In this document: in pieces, positions 21,301-33,164 of the stretch | Numbering within the stretch: the stretch's first letter is position 1 | Layout of the letters: each line of letters starts with the position of its first letter | Source of the DNA: Schistocephalus solidus | Taxonomy: Eukaryota; Platyhelminthes; Cestoda; Diphyllobothriidea; Diphyllobothriidae | DNA length: 64,000 nucleotides | Assembly: GCA_017591395.1 (NCBI GenBank) | Contig: WEDG01007161.1 | Location: 1 to 64,000, forward strand | Direction: 5' to 3' | The notes under the pieces: model-generated | The model's database searches: none | Told to the model about the DNA's origin: nothing | The model's input: only the letters and a program-made list of their open reading frames with translations | Position numbers and translations under genes: made by a program

Positions 21301-24019
21301 TATCGAAGAGTTAAGAGGCACCTGGCGTCGGCTGGCTTATTCGCCGCCCCCAGTAAGGCGGAGGCGTCCAGCGAATGGCCGCCTCTCTGAAATACTAGGA
21401 TGGAAGGTTAAGACCGTGTCCAACCTACTTAGATCTTCTTCGTGATGTGAAGTAGACACGGTCACCGAAGCGAGTTTTATTAGCCTGACTTTTTAGCTTC
21501 ACACTCGAATCCATCGCCAGGGACCGACTCTGACTCTGTCACATATGATGGATTCCAGTGAGGATCCGAAAAATCAGGCTAATAAACCTCTTATTCCAGT
21601 GATCATGTCTCCTGCCCAACTTCTTCGTGGAACTCGCCTCGTCGGTTTTATTAGCGTCTTCGTTATGTCGTCTCATTAAAGGGGAAGTTAGCATACTACA
21701 GTTAGTGGGCAACCTTGTTCGTTTGTTTCCACTTTTATCGCTTCACAGCCCAGCAATCGCGACTGTACAGAGCGAATGACCAGTACACGCATTGAGACGG
21801 TCCTTTTGACACCCAACTCTTCTAAAGGCCCTGTAAACAAGATCCATTGGATGATGTTATTCTTAATCTGTCCATTTGGCATAAACTCCGTCCCGAAATG
21901 TTTTAGTCTGTTTTCCACTTCGAGTTAACAGTCAGAATTCTCTAAGTTTCCTTTTACCTGGTCGGATGTGCAGCCCGAAAACATCTGAATCTTCGCAGCG
22001 TTTATGGATGGTCTCGTCAGCAGGCGTGGTCGGTTAGGTGGCCTTAGGTTCACACAATCAATGCCCTATATGGTCCTTCCATTACTTTCCTTAAAAAGGT
22101 ATGTAAACTGAATGGACGACAGAATGCAGCCTATTTGAAGCCTTAGTAGCTTCTTGTGGACAGAACCTTCACAATGCAGTGAAATAATGTTTGGATCATA
22201 TTGAATATTTTGCTGGCATACTTTTTGTCAGTTATTCGTCCTAGGGACTCAAGCTGAACAGAATTAAACGCTGTCAGAAGAACTTCCGCTACTGGTGACC
22301 ATAATGGGGCTTGAAAAAGCACCACGGAGTAAATATTTGGTCGTCCTCGAGTCAGTCTTTGAAGCCATCCGAGAATTACGGTAGAAAAAGCTTTTTCGAA
22401 TATAATTATGTCATGGGATTTCTCGCACTTTATCTTTCCTCTCCTGGAGTTGAGCCCAAGGATACTCGAGACCCGGTTATTTTAACTAATCTCGGCTACT
22501 CATGATTGCTAGATCAAGGCCAGAGTATGAACGCAAAACTTCCTCCGGCTGACATCCTTTTCGTGTGCCTCGTTATTCAGCAGCCTTCGTATTGCAGCGA
22601 CGATTTCTTCCTGTCAAGGCCTCACACCGCTGCGTAGGCTGCAGAAGAATAACGCTCTGCTACGAGGGAGAGACGGGGTACGGGGTTGGCCGTTGGAGTT
22701 GATAACATGTTAGGATAGCTCATGTCAGCACTGGATCTTAGTCGAGTTATCAGCATCAAGGCCGTCACTCCAATCACGCCATCGCTCAGTGCGGAATACT
22801 TACCGCTACCTTGGTGCAAAAGTTGTAAAGTTTTTGAGTGTCGCTGACGTTTGAGATCTGCTAGGTGGGAGTTGCAGCAATGACCCAATAGTTGTCTGTA
22901 TTTCTCCAGTTGTTGAAAATAGTCCGCTTTGTAGGATCCAGCTGGAGATATCTGGATGAAAACTGCGGTTCTGTGCTAGACATCGCAGCGCTGTCTCGGG
23001 TGCAAACAGATCTCAATTTGGCTCACTTTATGCTGTTTAGCCCTCACATCTGACTGCAGAATAACCCCAAATTAAAGTGTTTAGGGTCTGGGGTTTCGTG
23101 ATTCTAGGACAGTAAGGTGTCAGAAGCGATATTTTGGGCGCGGGTAAAAAGCAGACGAAAACATGGTCTGTCGCAGGCGTTTCCAGCTTCAGCATCACGC
23201 ATAGTTCTGCGATCATGCATTCAGTTAACAATTATCTCAGTGTTGAAATTTTGTCAACCTAGCTAGTCACACTGTCATCGTTTAAGGGGTATACCGAATC
23301 GGCAGATGTTTGCGACTATGATGGAAACACTCGTTGTTGAAAAAACAGGTGAAGATTACCATTTTGCCATTGTTTAATCAAGAAGCAACCATAAGTAGAA
23401 TTTTTATGTCTTTATGGAGGACCTGTTTAGATGCAAGAACCCAGTCATATCTGTGTTTCCCCGTTCAAGTGTAAACCTTACACGGAGCTCATTTAGAACG
23501 GCCTTCCTTGGACTTGTAGGCTTCGGTGGCCAAGTTGACTTTCTGCGCGGAGCCGCTATTAGCGCGGATGGTCAGGGCCTTCCCCATCATTGCCCTCACC
23601 TCGACAACAAAAAGGGGAGAGTCGAAGATTGTTCCTTTTCTAAAGCAGGGTGCTGGTGTTGTGACTACTCGAGCTCATGTTCACTACGTCGTGACAGAGT
23701 TCGGGATCGCCTACCTGTACGGCAAGAACCTGAGGCAACGGGCCTACCATCTAATTAATATTGCTCACCCGGACCACCGGTAAGTGGAAGGTATATTTTT
23801 ATTCTTAACAACGACCAGTCAGTGATCGAGCATCGTCTTTATTCCTCCTTTTAAGTTAAAATCGTTGTATCATAGTTTTTTTGGTATCTTTTCAATCAGT
23901 AATGCAGATTTTACTTTTTGAAAAAGTTAATTATTTCTCGTAATTTATTTTCCATTTGTAGCGAACGACTGGAGAAGGGTGCCTTTGAGGTTTTGAAATG
24001 CATGCCGTCAGCCGACTAA
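15361..24019 (+). CDS. mitochondrial 4-hydroxybutyrate / acetate:succinate-type CoA-transferase, 7 exons
   Basis: Exons read 15361-15760, 15795-16004, 16046-16234, 16758-16973, 20853-20990, 23520-23779 and 23962-24019. Every intron is GT-AG; the first five are phase 1 and the last is phase 2. The family moves CoA between acyl-CoA and a free acid; in anaerobic helminth mitochondria such enzymes release acetate or propionate while charging succinate. The N-terminus (MKSVRVLNSFHKSLSNFGLL, from a possible second start at 15385) is basic with no acidic residues, like a mitochondrial presequence. Family blocks are EGRADYVPVFLHEIP, INVSPPDKHGFCSIGVSVD, AQVNPHVPVCKGDAEIH, GIGSIPDAVL, then VHTELFSDGLVE (E290 is the likely catalytic glutamate by position), GQIVSDSIGTQIYSG, GAGVVTTRAHVHYVVTEFG and KNLRQRAYHLINIAHPDHR. 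Exon 6 changes frame once at the CCCC near 23582-23585. With that corrected the product is about 489 residues, normal for the family; as written it stops about 85 residues early. Introns 4 (3.9 kb) and 5 (2.5 kb) hold antisense LINEs. Confidence 0.9.
17450..17543 (+). repeat. direct repeat, left copy, in intron 4
   Basis: Starts 'tctaagcatgc' and continues with 'ggctagcaac', 'gggatatgata', 'cctcatagc' and 'ttttg'. It matches 20192-20281 with a few substitutions and a 3-base gap. The LINE coding remnant begins immediately after it. Confidence 0.8.
17544..20060 (-). pseudogene. RTE-like LINE in intron 4, degenerate
   Basis: Reading down the minus strand there is an endonuclease piece (APVDERMAYARLKGHF, SVYAPSSAAQQRDKDTF, LLIVAGN; 20060-19750), then KHFEHLNFEAQ (about 19060) and PPSEGEAADTIQRLRNNKAP (18960-18890). 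The RT core follows with TIAMVEAYYRSTTPRV (about 18440) and RSGVRQGC, and then TYTKDIALL near 18230, where YADD is expected, so the catalytic pair is damaged. Downstream are GCECW, VLDHRC and DFVSN (17890-17790), and finally STWMCRGEI and VLQPLIFGLCHW (17650-17545). Order and spacing fit one element about 2.5 kb long with many frameshifts. It lacks its 3' UTR. It lies antisense to the host gene. Confidence 0.85.
20192..20281 (+). repeat. direct repeat, right copy, in intron 4
   Basis: Second copy of the 17450-17543 sequence, on the far side of the LINE. Shared landmarks are 'tctaagcatgc', 'cttgcag', 'tggctagcaac', 'gggatatgata' and 'cacctcatagc'. About 130 unassigned bases separate it from the last recognisable LINE codon. 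Confidence 0.8.
21475..21592. mobile_element. small MITE-like foldback in intron 5
   Basis: Arms of about 41 bp (21475-21515 and 21552-21592) are inverted copies at roughly 78-80%; the outer block 'tttattagcctga' and inner block 'aatccatc' match exactly. The loop is about 36 bp. It is non-coding. Confidence 0.7.
21640..23240 (-). pseudogene. RTE-like LINE in intron 5, degenerate
   Basis: Reading down the minus strand: a possible endonuclease end near 23200, SGKYSALSDG (about 22790), VPRLSLVAERYSSAAYA (about 22680), AIRRLLNNEAHEKD (about 22590), SVQLESLGRI (about 22250) and HFGTEFMPNGQIKNNI followed by SMRVLVIRSVQSRLLGCEA (21900-21740). Each block has a counterpart in the intron 4 LINE, in the same order, so this is a second member of the same clade. 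The active-site YADD block was not found and stops are frequent. It has the same antisense orientation relative to the CoA-transferase gene. Confidence 0.75.
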
Positions 24020-24193
24020 GACGTTTATGCAGGAATTTGCTCATAACCGATAAATTAAGGTCGCAAATCCCTAACGTGGCTGTTTGGCAAGACAGTTGTG
24101 TACATGTCTATATATGTTCTGTACATGTTCAGTTGTTTTTTAGATACCTCTAGCGCCATTTTATCCTTTATCTTATTATTTTTTACTATTTGA

Positions 24194-24199
24194 ATTAAA
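24194..24199 (+). promoter_or_regulatory. candidate poly(A) signal
   Basis: ATTAAA 175 bases after the CoA-transferase stop codon, the first canonical or near-canonical signal downstream. Confidence 0.35.
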
Positions 24200-27100
24200 A
24201 GTTGTTGGTTGCAACTACTTTTTTTCCAGTTCGAGTTTTGGTCATTAGTTTGACTCTTAATTCATATGCCGATAGTATTGTTTCTGTTTTCCTATCTCTG
24301 AGTTTTTTGCGTACATGCATATGGTGTAACGACAGTTGTACGTGCAACGCGCCTGGTGCTTCAATGCTCTAAAGACGTACGCCTTTCCATTGTGTGCCAC
24401 TAAGCACACTGGTTTATCTCCTTTCTAAATTTGGCTAGGAAGCTAGGAGTAAAGGCCTGACTGCTACTGGCGCAAAACGGGGATCTCCAAATCAGTGTCG
24501 TTGCCGGTCCTGCCAGTATGTAAACGTCCGCAATTTCCACCTGTCATGGCGTTCCGGTCCTCGGCCACCCGTTTCGCCTACATCTACTTTCCACCGCAAC
24601 ATGGACACGAATGGGATGCAGGAGATAACTGCTGTCACTACCGACAATCTTTACAGCAGACCCCTATGCGATCGTCAATTTTATACACAGATCAGCTTAA
24701 TCGACCGCCCACGTATTCCTCGTAGTCTGAACGAAAAGAACGTTTGCAGGGGCTCTGGGCAAGAGCTGTAAGGGTCGCATTGGCTTGTTTCGACCATATG
24801 ATACTATACATCACTGTTCACGTAAACCTAACCTGCCTGCACTGCCTTTTTTACAAAGAAGGATACACTGCATGCCCACGGCTTCACAAAGCTTATCATT
24901 TCCATGCGTGTGTTGGGAAGAACAAGCATTACAAACTAAGCAAGAATTCTCCTGCGGAACTTCTCGTTTCATGTTGATGCCATCTCAACTAAGGTCACCA
25001 TGGGTTCACAGGTATTGGGCATTAACAATCCCTGAAGTAGGAATTCCTGGGCTTGCTTACTTTCATGCTGAGAGCCCTTGATCGCCACGTTCATTTCAGT
25101 GCTGGTCTCTTTCTTTTATTAATGCTGTGACTTGCCAAGTAGACATGGCTTCCAGTGCCAGCGCTTCACTCCAGACATTTGCCACAGTTGACCTCTCCAG
25201 GCATGTAAAAAAGACTATTCGTTTGGCCGACTAGCAGACATGGCTGAAGAATGTGTGGTGGCGCACTGTTTTTTTTTATAAATCCATCTTGGTGGTTGAT
25301 CCTGTGTGGTTGGTAAGCGTGATCAAAATTTTGTGATGGGTGGGGGGTTCCCGAATAATTTGGCATACAATTTCTTTGCAGGCTCCAGTTAATCGGAATC
25401 GTCGCAGACATTTCGGCACAACGCCTTGCAGAGAGTGGTTTAGAGTAATGTACTGAACGGCTACTTCCCAAATACATCGAGCTTGTTTTTTTTCGCATTG
25501 GACTGCAAGCCGGCCTTCTGAACCTAAAATCGATTCTTTAATCGAGGGGCGAGGTTCGGAAATGTGAACTGTTTATTTGTATTTCGATTTGTTGTCCAGA
25601 GTGAGACTCAAATCTCCCTTCTACTCTGATGACGAATACCAAAGTGAAAATATACTACCCTTATTTTCTTTCATACAAAAGCTTTACTTTGCATTTATTT
25701 TTTGAACGCTTTTATATTGAGGGCACATTTAATTAGTGTATTGTGGTATGCCAATAAAAGAGTAAAATGCGGGCTTATTATGACTATCTTACTGTGTGAT
25801 AAGAACTTCCAACTTTATCTCAAAACCTACATCTGCATGGCACTTGACTGGTGGTTAGTGAGCATAGTTGAGCTACTTATTGGGGAAGTTGTGTTATTAC
25901 CTCATAATATCGCATTTGATTGCAAATTTTTTCTCAAAAATTCCAAGCTGGATAAAAACTTTGGCGAAGTTAACGTACACAGATGCTCTGCCTCTAGCTT
26001 AAGAAAAGGTGTCACAAATTACGTGCACTATGCTAAGAAGCGGTAGATTTGTTTCAGTAGTTATGTACAGAGAGCAGGAGGAAATTTCAGTCTGGACGGT
26101 AAAGCAGTATGCATTTCTGGTGTTCTTGAAAGACAAGTGGAAGAATTGAGTGAAGTTACAAGGGACTTATTGCCAATACATTTAACAGCGCACGTGGTAG
26201 TTTATGGCATGAAACGCGTAATGGCCAAATATTGAAAAATGTTAATATTGTTACCTGGCTAGATTTCTCCCGATCCAAGCGGACATTAGCAACTTTCATA
26301 CGGGACTATCATGTTGACTTTTATTGTGTTTCAGCATCCAACCGTATGCCTTCCTGTTTCCCAAGTTCTGTCCCTTAAAGCATTTGGGGGAAGGGGAGAG
26401 ATTATATCTTCGGAACACATCTGAGTTTCTTTCCGTCCTCTAGTAAGTTTTTTGACAGAGCAGCTGCTTAGGGGACGTTATTCTTTTAACTAACCGTAAT
26501 AAATGGTCTGTTACTCAAAGTCCAGTTTCCTGCGCTTCTACCTCCATCTTTCTGGTCAGGCCTGGTAACGACAAGTAAACTGAGAAGTCAAATCCTGTAG
26601 TAAATGTTTTGTATGGGAGCCTGGTGAATACCATGGGGACAACTCGCATTCGTGATTTACGATTATCCACATAAAGTACCTACATGTCGCCATTGTAACT
26701 ATCTTTTCTCCATCCCCTTCTGTGAACGGTGGCTTAATCTGGCTGTTTCATTGACTTTCTTTTTGCTTGGCATGAAATATTCAACGGTTTTAAAGTCAGG
26801 TTGCCTGGTTGGAGGAAGCACTACGAGTTTTTCCTTTCCCCTTGAGTTGTGGTCTCGCACAATGACAAGAAAAGGAACTGACTCTCTCTCTCTATCTCGT
26901 TTTCGCCGCTAGTACATCTGTCCTGTGGTTTTAACTCTACCAAAACCGTCAATCAAGGACCTCGATTAAAGTCGAATAATGCTGTGACCTTGAGGTGACC
27001 CACCCTCGCCTCATGTGATAGGTTTTGAAATTAGGGTTGGTTGATGAGGCCAAATACACGGGTAATGGAAATTCTGGTACCCTTCGCCGTTACCGATAAT

Positions 27101-28605
27101 GCGTCTTTTTGATTTAATGCCCATCGCCGTACTAACTTCTACCTGGATGGTGGGGAAGGGGGCTGTTACTTGGAACCTCAAGACTAGACGGAAACACTCG
27201 TTCCATCCTGAAGTCAGGATGAAAGACTGAAAGCCTTTCCTTTGGGGTTTTGAATCCTCTCTGTCCCCCAGAACCCTCTATTTCAGTCGTAGAATTTTGA
27301 CACACTGACCAATGTGATTCGTGTTTCAACCTCAGGTATTATAGGTCTGAGATTGAAGTATGGCAGACTGACAATGACGAATGAGCCTTACACGACTAAG
27401 CAAGTTTACAGTTGACTTTTGGGGTGATCCCTCTCCAGCACCAACATATTTATTCCAAAAGGCCAGTATCCAGTTCTGGTAATTCAGGCGGAGATGAAGG
27501 AGACGCGTCGATTGCTGAGCCCAGTGCCTTATTACTCTGCGTCTTGGACACTCAGATTTTTTACCATTGCAATTCTAAAGCAACAAACTCGACTGTACTG
27601 TAATAATTGAGGCACTATTAACTCGAGTCTTCTGGTCTTGAAGGCCGACTGCAGTCTGGCAGCGAGATGGGAATGCGTGATGTAGCAGCCACATCTCGTG
27701 TCGCCTTCTTTGTTGTCTCTTTTTCTCAGTCTGCAGCCGCTGTTGTGGCGTGCTAACCCGCGGCGCACTGCCAACGCAAGACCAGACCAAAAGCTTAACC
27801 TACGCCTAGTCATGGCGGCTATCCTGCGCGCGTCATCCGGCCTGCTTTATCACCCATGGGCCATTGCGCCCACGCGCCCCAAACTCGGGCCTTGATCTAA
27901 CCAATCACAGGCTCAATACACAGACAGTCCTTTCCTCGTGCACCAGGCAAACGCGTAAACGCTGCTGACACTCCCCGAACGGGTGATGTGCTCTGCCACA
28001 CAAGCAAACAGCCATCTCACAGCAACCTGCCCCGTGTACCGAATACATTGCTCCTAATATCCTACTGTCTTCTCCTGTAGACGGAACGAACTTAGTGTGT
28101 ATGGTTATAGTCGATCTCATAGCCCTAACTGCCACAGGGAGATCACCCTTGCGCAAACTTATACAATGTTGCTAGATTTTGCTGGCAATCCAAGTTTCGG
28201 ACAAGGAAACTGGATCTGGTGCTAGCGAGGCAATACAAATATCGCTTTCTGGTTTTGTCTCAACTTTGGTTTCCTTACGAGTTCCAAGACCGACAGCTTA
28301 GAACTAGTTTCTTTCTGCTTGTGAAGTACAACTCTCCCTCTCCCTCTTTATCTCTCTATCCCTTAATCCTTGATCGGGGATCACCGGATGAGACAGGCTT
28401 ACCTCCCTTTCCCGGGCTTGGTGGAGCTTCTCTACCGGGTGTTTCACCTGTATGAATTTATAAGAAACGTAGTAAAATGGCCAACTGACTGTTTTTATTT
28501 AAATAAGGTAGACCATACTTAACGAAGGCTAATTTTGTAGTGTAGCACGGTAAGTTGGTATGCAGGGCATCTTGCTTATAGATCATCTTAAAGCATATTA
28601 TTTCC
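24200..28605. other. intergenic, nothing recognised
   Basis: Scattered ORFs under 115 codons on both strands (for example 25166-25498 -, 25702-26046 +) lack recognisable domains. A GC-richer patch lies at 27700-28100. No long repeat shared with the rest of the window was found. Confidence 0.35.
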
Positions 28606-28842
28606 TCAATCGTTTAATTTTCTGGGAACCTCATCTTCCAACGCGCGTGCAGCATCGGTCTCAGTCATTTCGTATGACGACAGTTTCGTGTACACAAGCT
28701 GGTTTCTTAGGAATCTTTTATCCTGAATAGAATTTTCTCCCTTCAGCATGGCGAGAAATGCCCACAAGGACAGATTTACGAAGAGCAAATATGGTTTTTG
28801 TGTATATCCGGCCTCTGAAAAGCTGACTAAGTCAACAAACAT
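28606..28842 (-). CDS. possible terminal exon of an unidentified membrane protein
   Basis: The 78-codon frame contains a hydrophobic stretch PYLLFVNLSLWAFLAML followed by a charged tail (LKGENSIQDKRFLRNQL, then acidic EMTETDAARALEDE) ending in a stop. A plausible splice acceptor 'tcagcttttcag' lies near 28822, so the coding part could start there instead of at the ATG. I do not recognise the family and found no upstream exon. It could equally be a chance ORF. Confidence 0.22.
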   Translation of the reverse strand: MFVDLVSFSEAGYTQKPYLLFVNLSLWAFLAMLKGENSIQDKRFLRNQLVYTKLSSYEMTETDAARALEDEVPRKLND

Positions 28843-31489
28843 GTCAAAGTGAGCTGATTCGGCGATCGCAACACGAGAATAATCCTCGAGTCAACCATAA
28901 CGCTTTTCTTTGTCGATAAACACTTCATTTCTTGGCAATCTGAATAGTAGGAAAACGTTTGCTTGATGAAGTTGTTTTATTAGGTTTCTTTATACACAAT
29001 ATTGGTAGACTAAGAGCAGCAAATATTTTTTGTAGAATTATCTTTTCCTTATTAAAATGCGACCATTTTATTGCAGATGTTTTCTTCCAAATTACTAAAA
29101 AATGAGCTTTTGATATCTTTGTGGAAATTCACAGTTTTATTTGATGAATCCGTCGAATATTTTCTCAACGTCGTCTGATTATGATATGCCCTTAGGTGTA
29201 GAAATAATTCCAATGTTAGTGTATGTTGTAGTCCGTTGGCGAGAGACGGCAGTACAGAGGATGTGGCAAGATGTCGCAAGACATGCAGCTAATTAAGCAT
29301 GTGAGATTTGTGAAGTTCATGTTTACGAATGCTACGCTGCGGCATCGGTCCACGCCTATTAATTATTAACAAGTCTTTATCGGCCAAAGTTTCGGGCACT
29401 GGCTTCATCTGTGCACATTATCACTCGGTTTTGGACTGGACATGCGCTGGAGCTGGAGCTCCTTCGACATCCAACCCATACCATAATCTCCTCCAACTAT
29501 GATGATAAACCTGATTCCCGTCTTAAGTGATGATTCGTTTCATGAAAGAGACTCAATTGTTTCTCACGTTTTAGAAATACAATGTTTTCACCAAGTGCCA
29601 CATTTTCTGACTGTGTACCATTTCCGTCTCCCCTACTCTATCACAGTTTCTGACTTGTTGAGTTTTCGATTTTCACGATGCGCGTAATATTTGCCGCGGG
29701 CCTTACCAAACGCCCTATAGACACGCTGGAGGCGAGAATTGGCGTTCGAGCTGCAGCTGCTGGGCCATGTCCGCCTGTAGACTATCAACGAATGTAAAAT
29801 TATCGATCGTTGTCACGCCACACGTGGTGTGGCGGTCGATGACGGGAAGAATGGCACACATGAGGTTACGTATAGTACTTAGTATAATTACCGGCGAAGA
29901 ACAGACTGGACGGAGCCGTTGGATAAGTAACTGTGCACAATGTGGCGAATATGGACGAAAAAAATAGTTGGACATTTATGTCAGCTGTAATATCGCTGGC
30001 ATCCGGGTTAAATTGTAGAAGCATATTCGGTAACATAGGGAATATCCACATTATCATGTGCAAGCGATCCGTATATAGTGTGGGGTGATACCAGCATGCC
30101 TGGGACAAACGGTGAGGAGTGTGGTGCTGTTTAAAATTACCGGGAAAGATCGTGGAGTGATGCTGGTTTATGGTAAGAGAGTGTTAACAGTGAACGACAA
30201 TCGAGGGGATTTCAGCCGTATTGAGAAAAGGAAAACGGTTCGTCTTCGCTTGGATAGTATCTTCTGCACGCAAAACTAGTTTTACACAAGTTGAACCGAC
30301 CGGGAGGGGCTACTGCAGTTGACAATCATCATTACGATGCCCAAAGTTTTCTTCCAGCAGCCCATTGCGTAAAGTTCATTCAACCGTCTTGATAGCGCTT
30401 TCAGAAGCGCTGACCTTCGTACAGTCCGACCAACTGCACTACACACTAGCACGCGCATGCATTCAGACAGTCACAGCAATACATGTTTCTCTTGAAAACG
30501 CCACCCCCTGGCCAATGCAACACGGACCACTTGGCCACTTCGTCGGGGTTGGTAATAGTGGCCTTCACGTTCGCAAAAGAACGTGCTCCACAATCCCTCT
30601 CTCTCTCTCTCTCATCTCTCTCAGACATCAAGGATAAAATCGCCCAGAACTCTCCAGTGGCCTGTTGTCTGTGATAATCCTGAGTTCAGCAGACAGTAAA
30701 TTCTTCATATGATGTCTTCCGCTTTATCCGGCGAATACATACTTGGTCTGGTAGTTGTGGCATTTCAAGTATACAAACTATTTTAGTCGCTATACATTAA
30801 GGAACTTCATAGAAGTACCGGTAAGTAAGCAGCGTGCACATGGGGGTTGGGGGACGAAAATTTTGATGCACGTGCCTTTGCATGGTGCGTAGATCTTCGT
30901 ACACGGTGGTCGTTCCAGTTGAGCCATACCAGGCACCCAGCCCTCATAGAGGTTTGAAGACTACGCTAGACCCAGCGGTTCCATCCAGATCATTATTTCG
31001 TATGGGAGGCAAAACCAATCGAAAATTATCCTAAATGTGTCTCCGTCCGGTGAAGCTGTGTGTACAGTGCAGTTTGGTGAGCAGAGGACTGGGAGTTGGT
31101 GTCAGGCAACCCTCTAGTCACCTTGAGCTATTTTTCCAGTGGGATCTGATGTTTGGCAGGTAGGAATGAAATCAATGCCCTTTTTCAAATAAACCTTGTC
31201 ATAAAACAATTTACAGACGGATTACTAATGCTATCCATGGGTAGTTGTAGCCATCCACTCAATCCACAGATTAGGTGCAAGGTATTGCGCTAATGCTGAT
31301 GAATACGATGACGGCGGTGGTGAGGACGATGGTTGTGAACATCGTCATCAACAGTGACACTGACATCACCACGATTAACTCTAACAGAGCATAGAATCTA
31401 GAAAAGGGAAATGCGGAGGAAGGGAAAGTCTCTAGAGTCAGCTTGAAAAGTCATCATATTAGGTCACCGCCACCAAACGCTACGCACAG
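28843..31489. other. intergenic, nothing recognised
   Basis: Minus-strand ORFs at 29715-29975 and 29866-30108 overlap in different frames and have no recognised domain. A short TC array sits at 30597-30613. Confidence 0.3.
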
Positions 31490-31517
31490 TTCACGCCTAC
31501 ACGATAATAGGCGTGAA
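31490..31517. repeat. perfect 9-bp hairpin
   Basis: 'ttcacgcct' and 'aggcgtgaa' flank a 10-base loop. It is isolated; no gene end is nearby. Confidence 0.6.
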
Positions 31518-33164
31518 GGATGAGAACATCAAACCCACGCAGAGACAAATGAAATATACTGAGTTCCCTGAAGGTAGGAGTATAAAGTTTGAAAATCTAC
31601 ACATTGTAATAGTCCTTCCTTGAATGGAACACCACTAAAGGAAAAACTGCGGCGTTTGGAAATCCTGGGCAAAGGCACGGTTAGGTAGTTTTTCCTAACA
31701 TGCTCGTGGCTGTTGACCCAGTTTACTGCCACAAAAGCTGCCTCAACCCAGCATCAGGCCCAGTGACGGTTGCTGCCCAGCATGCGTCCCTCGTCCAGAC
31801 AGCTTCATGCTTTGGCAAGCGCTTTCGATGGATGCAATGCCCATTCGTTTACCAGGCACCGCCCTAATGCACTGACAATTCCTTGCGGCAGACACAGGCA
31901 ATCGTAAGGCTTTTTATTCACTGTAGTTTTTTTGCAAAAATAAGACAGTTTATCCAACTGAATATTATCGAAACCACCATTGAAATTCAGAAGGGGAAAA
32001 CAGGGGAAAAAAGGGGAAGAAGGAGGAGGAGGAAGGGAGAATAAACAGAAGAAGAAGAAGATTTGAATTCTAATGAAACAGAAGGAAGAGAGAGAGAGAT
32101 AGAGAGGTCATTGGAAGAGGAAAGGTTGCTTATCATGTTGCGATGACAGATGCACTTGTGGGTCACCGTTTCGGGAGGAGACTGGTGTGCCGATCAGGTT
32201 TAACATGGCTGTGCATGGATTAGCAGCTACCAGCGATCGACGATGGTAGACAATCGTAGCAGACTTCTAGAGCATCATGGTGGTTGATTCTGCGTGCATT
32301 AGAGTACAAAGTTTCGAGGAATTCCCATGCCTGTTTGATGGTAGCTATGGCAATCCCTTCGGTATGGTTCCGAATGAAACGGTGATCACACCCATGAACG
32401 TGCACGAGCACGAGAGACAAGGGGTCACGGCGGCGAATGGCCAGAAGAAATAGCGTAGGGGTGCGGTAAATGACGTTAGTTTGTTGTTCTTCGGGTATGG
32501 GATAATTTGCTCCGGATGGTGGCACGCGCACGGCGGACACTGGCGTTAAGGTGATGCAGTGGCCAATTCGGTTTACTTGTCGAACGATTCCTTCCCTGTA
32601 GGGCAGGACTGGTAAGTTTCGTAGCACCGATGCGCTATTAGAACTGGAGCCTTCTGTTTACCTCCGGCGTCTGAGACAAATGTTTACAAAGCTTATTGGC
32701 TTCCTTACTCCCGAATTATTTATAGAATAAACTTAGTTCTTTCTTACGCAGACGTTTGCGTCTACGGTACTGGGGACCGGTTAAAAATAGTTCCAACTGA
32801 ACTTCCTTTATGAGGTGTATAATTTTTGCTTCCATAGTTGAGGATAATCTTAGCAATAGAATCTTTTCTGTGAACATTAGCTGCGCGACCACCCTCCCTC
32901 ATTCTTTATGCACTTACCTCGAGAAGTGAGAGGATGGCTCCTATTGCCTCCTCGCGAGTAAATTACATGACTTTGAAGATTTCATTGAGGACCCGGTGCA
33001 ATTGTTGAACTTCCTAGATTTTTATGACAACGTAACAGAGCCAAATGTTTGGTCTGAGGTCTTGAACGAAAGCGAGCCTAATCTCCCTTTGCTGCAAAAT
33101 TAGGGAACAATGATTAACGGAAACTAAATGCAATGCCTAGTACAAAACCATATGCTCTATGATT
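31518..33164. other. intergenic with one unassigned ORF
   Basis: A minus-strand ORF of 135 codons at 32220-32627 (with LVLVHVHGCDHRFIRNH) has ordinary composition and no family I can name. Purine-rich GAA/GGA sequence occupies 31990-32105. Confidence 0.3.

Noticed and set aside
23414..23783. Programmed +1 frameshift in exon 6
   Set aside because: Family members elsewhere are made without one as far as I know, and the site is a simple C run; an assembly error or mutation is the simpler reading.
29395..29440. Hammerhead-like 'cgaaactttggcc' segment on the minus strand
   Set aside because: CTGATGA is replaced by CAGATGA and no stem II can be drawn.
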